Positions 8,323 through 16,275 of a stretch of 55,111 nt of DNA are shown here, piece after piece; position 1 is the stretch's first letter; every line of letters starts with the position of its first letter. The stretch comes from Terriglobia bacterium. Lineage in GTDB: Bacteria > Acidobacteriota > Terriglobia > Bryobacterales > Bryobacteraceae. A program made the translations under genes and the position numbers. The stretch is taken from NCBI GenBank assembly GCA_021324185.1, contig JAJPJN010000045.1, forward strand, positions 1 through 55,111. The letters are read 5' to 3'. The notes beneath the pieces were generated by a model that was not told the origin of the DNA, searched no databases, and saw nothing but the letters and a program-made list of their open reading frames with translations.

Positions 8323-9834
8323 TCATCTCCTGGATCGCGCCGCCAGACATTCCTGCACTTTCGCTTTGACAGTCCTGCGGTCGAGCCCCAGCCGTTGCGC
8401 CGCACTCTCATAGCTGCCGGTCTGATGGTAAACAAGCGCCGCGTAATACGCAATCACCTCTGAAGCTTTTAATTGTCCCTTGCGAAAACCATCAAAAAAG
8501 CCGTCTCCTGCTTCAGCTTCCGCGGCCTGCCTTACGGGGCGGTACGAGCGCCGGATTACGATGTTCCTGACGCACTGTTCCAATTCGCGGTAATTGCCGG
8601 GCCAGCTATAGTTTTTTGGCAGGTGTTGGCTGATCCAGGATTCCACTTCCGGCATCGTTTTATCCGCCTCATCGCCTACCGCACGCCGCGTCATGTAAAA
8701 CAATAGCTCCTTGAACACGTCGGGCGAACCGGCGATCTGTTCTGCCAGCGAAGGCGTTTCGATTAAGTCAGCACAGAGGCGGTAGTAGAGATCTTCGCGG
8801 AAGCGGTGCTCGTGAATTTCGGTGGATAAATCACGATTTGTTGCGGCAATCAGCTTGCCATGAAACTCCCGCTGCGCCGTGTCGCCGACCGGGGAAAATT
8901 TGCGGGTCTCAATCACCCGCAACAACTTGACCTGAATGGCAAGATCCATCTCGCCTAATTCATCGAGAAAGACCGATCCGAGCCGGGGACATGTTTCCAA
9001 CCATCCTTTGCGATCCGAAACTGCCCCGGTGAATGCGCCGCGACGATGTCCGAACAACTCGGATTCGATCAAAGCCGGGGACAGCGCGGCAATATTAATC
9101 GGTAAAAAGATCTCATTGCGTTCCTCTGTGAACTCGAGCCGCTCGACATCGAAGGGCACGTAGCGCGAGCCCGCAATGGCTCTTGCCACCAGTTCCTTGC
9201 CGGTGCCCGATGGACCCGTGATGAGCGTTGGGAATTCGCGCATTTTGGCATACATCGTGCGCCGGTAGCGGCGCATGTCATGTGTGAAGATGGATTCCCA
9301 AATGCTGGCGCGCAGCCGCGCGGCGGGAATCGAGCTGCCGATAATGTTGTCGAAAATGAAACCGAAGGCTCGTTGAATCTGGCGAAAGCACGCGAACACG
9401 TGCGCCGTCTGCTGCAGGGTGTCGAAAGATTTCCCGGGAACATCGAAGAAGAAGTGACAATCCGCGGCAAAATCGCGATAGAACTTACACTTGCTGCCAG
9501 CGCCGAGGAATTGCGGATAATAACGCAGATACAGCAGATGCTGAACGCATTCTTCATATATCGCCAGATCTTCCGGGCTGATACCGGCTGCGGCATGGAG
9601 TCGCGATCGAATGCTATTTAGCAGCGGCTCCAGCCTGGAATGAATGCGCAAGACGTTTGGCCGCGGCAGATCGGGCGCTGCTACCGAAGCACTCCAAACC
9701 GGTTCACCGGGCACGAAGTCGCGCCCAAGCGCTGCCTTCTCATACTCCACGCGTTCCGGCAGAAAATGATTGCAATATGCCAGCCTGGCGACCTCCTGCA
9801 GAAAGTGCCGTTCGGGCGGCTTGAACAGAGGCAT
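8323..9834 (-). CDS. Sigma54-dependent transcriptional activator with unclassified N-terminal domain
   Basis: A 503-residue bacterial enhancer-binding protein. The AAA+ domain has Walker A GPSGTGKE (207-214), the sigma54-contact loop GAFTGA (266-271) and Walker B VFLDELGE (288-295). A Fis-type helix-turn-helix lies at about 455-500 (SYESAAQRLGLDRRTVKAKV). The first ~190 residues are neither a receiver nor an obvious PAS or GAF domain; they are mainly helical, with aromatic-rich words such as LLYLRYYPQFLG and CHFFF, and look like an unassigned sensor. It should activate RpoN-dependent promoters, but its targets are unknown. It precedes and nearly overlaps a GNAT gene. A promoter candidate lies directly against the start codon (see 9841-9870). 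Confidence 0.9.
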   Translation of the reverse strand: MPLFKPPERHFLQEVARLAYCNHFLPERVEYEKAALGRDFVPGEPVWSASVAAPDLPRPNVLRIHSRLEPLLNSIRSRLHAAAGISPEDLAIYEECVQHLLYLRYYPQFLGAGSKCKFYRDFAADCHFFFDVPGKSFDTLQQTAHVFACFRQIQRAFGFIFDNIIGSSIPAARLRASIWESIFTHDMRRYRRTMYAKMREFPTLITGPSGTGKELVARAIAGSRYVPFDVERLEFTEERNEIFLPINIAALSPALIESELFGHRRGAFTGAVSDRKGWLETCPRLGSVFLDELGEMDLAIQVKLLRVIETRKFSPVGDTAQREFHGKLIAATNRDLSTEIHEHRFREDLYYRLCADLIETPSLAEQIAGSPDVFKELLFYMTRRAVGDEADKTMPEVESWISQHLPKNYSWPGNYRELEQCVRNIVIRRSYRPVRQAAEAEAGDGFFDGFRKGQLKASEVIAYYAALVYHQTGSYESAAQRLGLDRRTVKAKVQECLAARSRR

Positions 9835-9840
9835 GCAGAA

Positions 9841-9870
9841 ATTGTACGGGAGTGTACCTCACATGTCCAA
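9841..9870 (-). promoter_or_regulatory. Promoter candidate of the sigma54-type activator gene
   Basis: On the minus strand TTGGAC (9865-9870) and TACAAT (9841-9846) are separated by 18 bases, a plausible sigma70-type pair. The predicted transcription start falls at or within a few bases of the ATG at 9834, so the mRNA would be nearly leaderless. No Shine-Dalgarno is present upstream of that ATG, which agrees. Confidence 0.4.
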
Positions 9871-9960
9871 GCGCCCCCGCCGGAACGCCATTTCGCCGGA
9901 GCTAAATACTGATATTGCTAGTAAATCGGCTATGGCCGGAGAGGTGCTTCTAAGACCAGC

Positions 9961-12900
9961 ATGAACGGCAACAATCACGAAACGCGCAGCGGTAACTACA
10001 AGCGCCTGCTTTCGAGCTTCGGATTTGAGGCGTTTCTCTGGACGCAGTTTCTGGGCGCGTTTAACGACAACGTTTACAAAATGATGGTTTCGATGCTGGC
10101 GGTCGATATCGCGGCCAACCAGCAGCTAGGGGCGCGCTATCTCTCCATCTCGCTGGCGGTTTTTGTTTTGCCCTATCTTTTGTTCGCCGGGTGGGCGGGC
10201 CAGCTTGCCGACCGGTACAGCAAGACGCGCGTTCTGCAGGTAACCAAAGCTCTCGAGATATTCACGATGGTGCTCGGGCTGGCTGCGCTTTTGCTGAATC
10301 GCGTCGAGTTGTTGCTGGGCGTCTTGTTCCTGCTGGCTACGCAAGCGAATTTTTTCAGCCCGGCGAAATACGGCATTCTGCCCGAGATCACGACCGAAGC
10401 GGAAATCACCTCGGCAAACGGGCTGGTCGAATTCACCACGCTGGCCGCCATCGTATTGGGCACCGGCTTCGGCGGATTTTTGATTCATCTCTGGAAACAT
10501 AACGCCTGGAACCTGGGAGGCACGCTTCTAGCGATCGCCGTTGCTGGAACAGTGTGCAGCCTCAAGATTCCGCGCGTGCCCGCGTCCGGCGCCCGGGAAG
10601 CATTTCGCTGGAATCCGTTTCATGAGGTCTGGCTGGGATTCGGCCGCTTGCGCCAAAGCCGCGCATTGGCCCTGGCCATTACCGGGCTGTCCTATTTCTG
10701 GTTCATTGGCGCGTTGTTTCAGGCCGTCATTCTATTGATCGGGAAGGAAACCCTGCATGCGAGCGATCTGCAACTGGACGGGCTGGTCAGTTTTCTGGCA
10801 TTAGGCATCGGGGTGGGCAGCATCGCCGCGGGCTGGCTCTCGCGGACACACATCGAACTGGGGCTAGTACCGATCGGCTCGCTGCTGTTGGGCGCGTTTT
10901 CTCTCCTGCTGGGCTTTGCGCGCTCTTTCGATTGGACGCTCGTCTGGCTTGTAGCCGCGGGATTCGCAGGCGGCTTATTTTTCGTGCCGTTAAACGCCTT
11001 TTTGCAGGAGCGCTCCGGCGAGCAGGAGAAGGGCCGCATGCTGGCGGTAAACAATTTCGTGAATACCATCGGAATGCTCCTCGCCGCTGGTCTCTTATCG
11101 CTTCTGCACGACGTATTGCACTGGTCCGCGAGTACGATTCTGTCTGCGCTCGGTATTCTGACTTTGGCCGCAACGGTGTATGTTGTGGCCGTGCTACCGG
11201 CAAATCTGCTGCGCCTGATGCTCTTTGGGGCCAGCCGCCTGTTGTTCCGCATCCGGGTCGCCGGCGCGGAAAATATTCCGGCGGCGGGGCCGGCCATCAT
11301 CATCTCCAATCACGTTTCGTACGTTGATGCGGTGCTCATCGGCGGCTGCACACATCGCTTTATCCGCTTCTTAATGTGGAAGCCGATCTTCGAGCTGCGG
11401 TTTGGCCGGCCTTTCTTCTGCTTGCTCGAAGCGATCCCGATCGATACCGCGTCACCGAAAGAATCTTTACGCGCGCTGCGCAGAGCGGCGGATGAACTCA
11501 AAGCCGGCGAACTCGTCTGCATCTTTCCGGAAGGCGGGCTTACGCGAACAGGCCATGTGCAAGCCTTCCAGCGTGGAATCGAACGCCTGGCGAATTACGC
11601 ACCCGGCACTCCGATTGTTCCCGTCTATCTCGACGGGCTTTGGCGCCATCCGCTCAGCGCCGTTGGATCACGGCGTTTACGCGATTGGTTGCGCGCGTGG
11701 CGCAACGAGGTCACGATACTTATCGGCTCTCCGATTACCACCCCGCAATCCGCGTTCGAATTGCGCAATCGCATTCTTGAATTGGGGGCAGATGCCGCTG
11801 AATATCGCAAGAAGCCGGATGCCACACTGCCGCACGCGCTGATTCGTTCCGCGCGGCGGAAATGGTCACAACCTGCAATTGCCGATTCGACTAAAAAACA
11901 GTTGAACTACGGCGAGACCTTGACTGCTGCTTTGCTGATTCGTGACTGGCTGAACCGGAATCATCCGAATGAGCGGCACATCGGATTGCTTCTGCCTTCG
12001 TCGGTGGGCGGCGCGCTGGCCAATATGGGCGTGACGCTTGCAGGCCGCGCAGCCGTGAACTTCAACTTTACGGCGGGCGAAGCGAATTGCCGTTCAGCAC
12101 TCGAACAATGCGGCATCCGCACCGTACTGACCTCGCGCGCATTCCTTCAGAAAGCCGGTCTGTTCACGTGGCCCGAGATGGTGTATCTCGAAGATCTGCT
12201 GCCGCGCTTCAGTAAGACGCAGAAGCTGCGCGCGCTTTTTACAGCGCGGTTCGCGCCAACCAGCAAGCTCGCCGGCCACATCCGCCCGGATGATGCCGCC
12301 ACCGTTCTTTTTTCCAGCGGCAGCACCGGCGTGCCGAAGGGCATTGAGCTGACCCACTGGAATATTCTGACCAACATCGAGATGGCGGGATCGGTATTCC
12401 CGCGACAAGGCGACCACTGCATGCTCGGCGTGCTTCCGTTCTTTCACTCGTTCGGCTACACGTTTGCGCTTTGGTTTCCTATCGTGCAGGCGTTTCGCGC
12501 CGCATTTCATCCGAACCCAACCGAGGCCAAAGCGGTAGGCGATCTCGCGCAGCAGCAGCGAGCGACTTATTTCCTATCTACCCCAACGTTCTGCACACAG
12601 TACATTCGCAAGTGCACTCCAGAGCAGTTCGCAACGCTTCGCTACATCCTCGTGGGCGCGGAAAAGCTGCGCGAATCCACCGCCAAAGATTTCAAAGAAA
12701 AATTCGGGGTGGATCTTCTGGCGGGCTATGGCGCTACAGAACTCGGCCCATGCGTATCGGTGAATACTCCTGAATTGCGGGGCAACGGTGGGCAACCTGG
12801 TATTCGCGCGGGAAGCACCGGCCGCCCGCTGCCAAATATTGCGTTGCGCATCGTTCATCCGGAGACGTTTGAACCTCTGCCCGGCGGCGAACAAGGGATG

Positions 12901-13377
12901 CTGCTGGTAAAGAGCCCGAGCCGGATGCGGGGTTATTACGGCAGTCCGCAGAAAACGGCTGACGTTCTGCACGATGGCTTTTATATTACGGGCGATCTCG
13001 CCAGCATGGATGAAGACGGCTTTCTGTTTATCAAAGATCGCCTGGCCCGCTTCAGCAAAATCGGCGGCGAGATGGTTCCTCATCTCCGCATCGAAGAGGC
13101 TGCGTGCGCGGCGCTAAAGGACGGCGCTTGCTTCGTGACTGGCATTGCCGACGAGCGCCGCGGCGAACGTCTCGTTATGCTCTATACTTCGGAAAATATC
13201 TCGCCAGCAGAAATTATTCAACAACTAAATGAGGCCGGCCTGCCGCAGCTCTGGATACCAAAGCGCGACAACATCCATCGGATCGAAGCGATTCCCATGC
13301 TTGGAACCGGCAAAGTGGATTTGGGTAGAGCCCGAATGCTGGCGATGGAAAAGGCGAGTCTGTTAACGGCTTCCTAA
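9961..13377 (+). CDS. aas: MFS transporter / PlsC acyltransferase / acyl-ACP synthetase fusion (LplT-Aas type)
   Basis: An 1138-residue three-domain protein. Residues ~1-420 are an MFS-type transporter with many hydrophobic segments, LplT-like. Residues ~430-630 are a PlsC-type acyltransferase with HVSYVD (H-X4-D, about 451-456) and FPEGG. Residues ~640-1138 are an AMP-binding acyl-ACP/CoA synthetase with SSGSTGVPKG (about 785-794), GYGATELGP and ITGDLASMDEDGF. In E. coli, LplT flips lysophospholipids inward and Aas reacylates them; here all three steps are joined in one chain, a known arrangement. It acts at the inner membrane. It diverges from the activator gene and its stop overlaps tail-to-tail by 4 bases with the next gene. 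No upstream Shine-Dalgarno is obvious. Confidence 0.92.
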   Translation: MNGNNHETRSGNYKRLLSSFGFEAFLWTQFLGAFNDNVYKMMVSMLAVDIAANQQLGARYLSISLAVFVLPYLLFAGWAGQLADRYSKTRVLQVTKALEIFTMVLGLAALLLNRVELLLGVLFLLATQANFFSPAKYGILPEITTEAEITSANGLVEFTTLAAIVLGTGFGGFLIHLWKHNAWNLGGTLLAIAVAGTVCSLKIPRVPASGAREAFRWNPFHEVWLGFGRLRQSRALALAITGLSYFWFIGALFQAVILLIGKETLHASDLQLDGLVSFLALGIGVGSIAAGWLSRTHIELGLVPIGSLLLGAFSLLLGFARSFDWTLVWLVAAGFAGGLFFVPLNAFLQERSGEQEKGRMLAVNNFVNTIGMLLAAGLLSLLHDVLHWSASTILSALGILTLAATVYVVAVLPANLLRLMLFGASRLLFRIRVAGAENIPAAGPAIIISNHVSYVDAVLIGGCTHRFIRFLMWKPIFELRFGRPFFCLLEAIPIDTASPKESLRALRRAADELKAGELVCIFPEGGLTRTGHVQAFQRGIERLANYAPGTPIVPVYLDGLWRHPLSAVGSRRLRDWLRAWRNEVTILIGSPITTPQSAFELRNRILELGADAAEYRKKPDATLPHALIRSARRKWSQPAIADSTKKQLNYGETLTAALLIRDWLNRNHPNERHIGLLLPSSVGGALANMGVTLAGRAAVNFNFTAGEANCRSALEQCGIRTVLTSRAFLQKAGLFTWPEMVYLEDLLPRFSKTQKLRALFTARFAPTSKLAGHIRPDDAATVLFSSGSTGVPKGIELTHWNILTNIEMAGSVFPRQGDHCMLGVLPFFHSFGYTFALWFPIVQAFRAAFHPNPTEAKAVGDLAQQQRATYFLSTPTFCTQYIRKCTPEQFATLRYILVGAEKLRESTAKDFKEKFGVDLLAGYGATELGPCVSVNTPELRGNGGQPGIRAGSTGRPLPNIALRIVHPETFEPLPGGEQGMLLVKSPSRMRGYYGSPQKTADVLHDGFYITGDLASMDEDGFLFIKDRLARFSKIGGEMVPHLRIEEAACAALKDGACFVTGIADERRGERLVMLYTSENISPAEIIQQLNEAGLPQLWIPKRDNIHRIEAIPMLGTGKVDLGRARMLAMEKASLLTAS

Positions 13378-14921
13378 CGTTCCGCCACCAGCATAATCTC
13401 GTAGGCAAATAAGCCCGGCGCCACGGCCGTCAGCCCGCGCAAGAGCCAGTTGGCCACGCGCAGTAGTTTGCTGTCGGGCCGAAGAGCGATGATCCGCTCG
13501 AGCGGCATGATTGTGTTGCGGCGCGCCGTGACACGGAATCCGTTCTTTTCTAAAAGCTGCCGCGCGGTTCTGGCAGTGAAGAAGCGCAGATGTGACCAGT
13601 CCAGGATGCCGCGGTCGCTGTAGCGGAACGCGCCGAACAGAACCATCAGCCGCACCGTTACATTGACGGCGTTGGGAACCGAAACAATCATCTTGCCGCG
13701 CGGGCCCAACACTTTCCTGCAATCTTCGAGCAGCCTTGCGGGATCGCGGAGGTGCTCTAAGATATCGAACACAAGAATACGATCGAATTGACCAGACGTC
13801 CTGGCCGCATCACCCAAGCCGTGCTCCAGATCGGCTTGTACGACGTTTGCGTATCCGGCGCTGAGCGGCACTTGCGGATTGGGATCCACGCCTACAACCT
13901 GATTGCCGGCACGCACCAGCTCCGTCCCGAAAGATCCATCTCCACACCCGATTTCGAGGACGCGCTGGTCTGTTCCAATCAGCTTCGCTGCAAAATAATG
14001 GCAGGAAAACAGGCTACGCTTGATGGCATACGGAACGAAATATTCTTCGTATTCGGGATAGCTGCGAACCGATCTGGCGGTCGCATGATAGCGATTCACG
14101 GCGCGCACAATCGCCTTGGCGTATTTGAGCCCGTTGACGTAGCAGATCTCGTCTCCGTAGAACGTCGGAATGGGAACTTCTTTAATCCGGAAATTCTGGT
14201 GATGAAGCTTGATGATGATTTCCGTATCGAAGTGGAAATCGTCTGTCATCTTGTCGAGCTTGATCTGAGACAGCGCGTGCAAGTTATAGGCCCGGTAGCC
14301 GCTGTGGAACTCTGTCAAATTGAGCCCGAGCGCCCGGTTTTCAAATGCGGTCAGTACGCGATTTCCGATGTACTTGTAGAGCGGCATGCCGCCCTTTAGC
14401 GGACCGCCGAAATCCTTCATCATGCGCGAGCCGAATACGGCATCGGCTTCTCCACGCACCAGCGGGGCATACATGTGCGACAGCAGCTCCGGAGCATATT
14501 GCCCGTCTCCGTGCAGCAGCACAACAATATCGAAGCCCTGCTCAATGAAATACTTATAGCCCGCTTTCTGATTGCCGCCGTAACCAAGATTTTTTCGATG
14601 CTTCAGAACCCGCAGCTTGGGCAGGTTCGTCATTGCCTGGATACCCACGGCCAGTTCATACGTAGCATCCTGGCTCGCATCGTCGAACACGACGACTTGT
14701 TCCACGTTCTTCCACACTTCGGGCGTGATGCGCTTCAGAACCTTACTCAACGTGGTCAGCGCGTTATAAGCAACGATGAAAATCCCGATGCGCTTGCCGC
14801 GGTTGCTGGCACGCTCGGGCGATTCTTCCAGCGCGCTCTGCTGGAACTGCGGCAATGGCTCGAATGGCAGCTCGAGAGGCTGCCGGTCCAGGTGAACGCC
14901 GGGAATAACGGGGGTACTCAA
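13374..14921 (-). CDS. Bifunctional family 2 glycosyltransferase - SAM methyltransferase
   Basis: A 515-residue two-domain protein. Residues ~45-280 form a GT2 domain of the dolichol-phosphate-mannose-synthase type: IFIVAYNA, VFDDASQD (79-86) and HGDGQ (137-141) for the nucleotide-sugar/metal site. Residues ~315-480 form a class I methyltransferase: VLEIGCGDGS (321-330), VVGVDPNP, and FDILEHLRDP, as in UbiG-like enzymes. The likely role is transfer of a sugar to a lipid carrier or nascent glycan together with methylation. The frame starts at TTG with AGAGG upstream; no in-frame ATG exists near the start. The MT-GT2 protein at 25913-27445 carries the same two activities in reverse order. Sugar and methyl acceptors are unknown. 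Confidence 0.85.
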   Translation of the reverse strand: MSTPVIPGVHLDRQPLELPFEPLPQFQQSALEESPERASNRGKRIGIFIVAYNALTTLSKVLKRITPEVWKNVEQVVVFDDASQDATYELAVGIQAMTNLPKLRVLKHRKNLGYGGNQKAGYKYFIEQGFDIVVLLHGDGQYAPELLSHMYAPLVRGEADAVFGSRMMKDFGGPLKGGMPLYKYIGNRVLTAFENRALGLNLTEFHSGYRAYNLHALSQIKLDKMTDDFHFDTEIIIKLHHQNFRIKEVPIPTFYGDEICYVNGLKYAKAIVRAVNRYHATARSVRSYPEYEEYFVPYAIKRSLFSCHYFAAKLIGTDQRVLEIGCGDGSFGTELVRAGNQVVGVDPNPQVPLSAGYANVVQADLEHGLGDAARTSGQFDRILVFDILEHLRDPARLLEDCRKVLGPRGKMIVSVPNAVNVTVRLMVLFGAFRYSDRGILDWSHLRFFTARTARQLLEKNGFRVTARRNTIMPLERIIALRPDSKLLRVANWLLRGLTAVAPGLFAYEIMLVAER

Positions 14922-15000
14922 AGGAGCCTCTGTAGCAATTTTGACGTACTGAAGGAAAAAGCGCTACTGCGTGAAACAGCTACTCCGGATGAACATCTCT

Positions 15001-16263
15001 TCAGCTAAGACTGGAGTAAATCAGCGCCGCCGTTAATGCAATCATCACGATGGCCGTTGACCATGCAATCCAGTTCTGCCAGCCTTTATTTCTGTAGCTG
15101 CCCATCAGGCGCGTGCGATTGACGAGTAACAGCATGTAAACCAACACGAAGGGCAGTAGGATTCCGTTGGCCACCTGCGAGAGCAGAATGAACTTCAATA
15201 ACGGGAGCTGCGGAATCAAAACGATGCCTGCGCCACCGCCGATCAGCAACGTATAAAGCCAGTAAAAAACCGGCGCTTCGGAAAAGCGCTTGTCGACTCC
15301 GGATTCAAAGCCAAGGCCTTCGCAGATGTTGTAAGAAGTCGCAAGCGGAAGAATTGCCGCCGATAGCAGGGAGGCGTTGATCAATCCCACAGCGAAAAGC
15401 AGCGATGCGAATTTTCCGGCAAACGGGCGCAGCGCAATTGCCGCTTGCGCGACGTCTGTAATCTCGGGGTGGTTGGAGTGATAAATGGTCGCGCCGCACG
15501 CCACCACAATAAAGAACGCAATGACATCCGTGACAATGCATCCGGTAATCACATCCAGCCGGCACAGGCCGTAATGCCGTGTATCCACGCCTTTTTCCAC
15601 CACAGCCGCTTGTAAATAAAACTGCATCCAAGGGGTGATGGTTGTCCCGATCAATCCGACAATCATCACCAGATAAGCCGGATCGGCCGATAACGTGGGA
15701 ATAAACGTCTGCTTTAACGCCTCATTCCAATTCGGTTTTGCGAACAAGGCTGAGACCGGATACGCGAAATAGATCAAAGATGCGAGAACAAGAATTCTCT
15801 CGACGGGTTTGTATCTGCCGCGCACAATCAACGTCCACACCAGCACCGCTCCAATCGGCACGACGATGTATTTGGAAACCCCAAAGATGCCCATTCCTGA
15901 AGCAAGACCGGCAAACTCCGCAACGATGTTTCCGAAGTCCGCCATGCCGAGCACCAGCATCGTGAAAAATGCCGCACGCAGGCCGAACTCCTCGCGAATC
16001 AGATCGGACAATCCCTTGCCGGTGACTGCACCCATACGCGCCGCCATCTCCTGCACTACAATCAGGGCGATTGTGGTGGGCACAAGCGTCCACAACAGCT
16101 TGTAACCGAATTGTGCGCCGGCCTGCGAGTAAGTCAGGATGCCGCCGGGATCGTTATCTACATTTGCCGTGATGAATCCAGGCCCGAGAACAGCCATAAA
16201 CGCAAACAGGCGCGTGCTGATCAGGGCAAGCAGGGGCCTCCTGCGTACGGCGCGTGGAATCAT
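15001..16263 (-). CDS. Nramp-fold divalent metal transporter, variant metal site
   Basis: A 420-residue polytopic protein with about 11 hydrophobic helices and the Nramp fold. In helix 1 the canonical DPGN metal-site motif reads DPGG (in NVDNDPGGILT), and in helix 6 the methionine-bearing MPHN-type motif is replaced by TITPWMQFY. Canonical Mn/Fe transporters rely on the helix-1 Asn and helix-6 Met, so this is not a standard MntH. Divergent Nramp clades, including a described Mg2+-transporting one, depart from the canonical motifs at this site. I see the substitutions directly; the substrate change is inference. It starts at ATG 16263 and follows the S9 peptidase gene by 12 bases, so they may share a transcript. 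Confidence 0.85.
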   Translation of the reverse strand: MIPRAVRRRPLLALISTRLFAFMAVLGPGFITANVDNDPGGILTYSQAGAQFGYKLLWTLVPTTIALIVVQEMAARMGAVTGKGLSDLIREEFGLRAAFFTMLVLGMADFGNIVAEFAGLASGMGIFGVSKYIVVPIGAVLVWTLIVRGRYKPVERILVLASLIYFAYPVSALFAKPNWNEALKQTFIPTLSADPAYLVMIVGLIGTTITPWMQFYLQAAVVEKGVDTRHYGLCRLDVITGCIVTDVIAFFIVVACGATIYHSNHPEITDVAQAAIALRPFAGKFASLLFAVGLINASLLSAAILPLATSYNICEGLGFESGVDKRFSEAPVFYWLYTLLIGGGAGIVLIPQLPLLKFILLSQVANGILLPFVLVYMLLLVNRTRLMGSYRNKGWQNWIAWSTAIVMIALTAALIYSSLS

Positions 16264-16275
16264 CGTTTGGAGAGT

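Noticed and set aside
9844-9858. TGTAC repeated with a 5-base spacer near the activator promoter
   Set aside because: Short enough to occur by chance and not clearly placed as an operator.
13788-14399. 203-codon frame antisense to the GT2-methyltransferase gene
   Set aside because: Inside a gene with clear GT2 and methyltransferase motifs.
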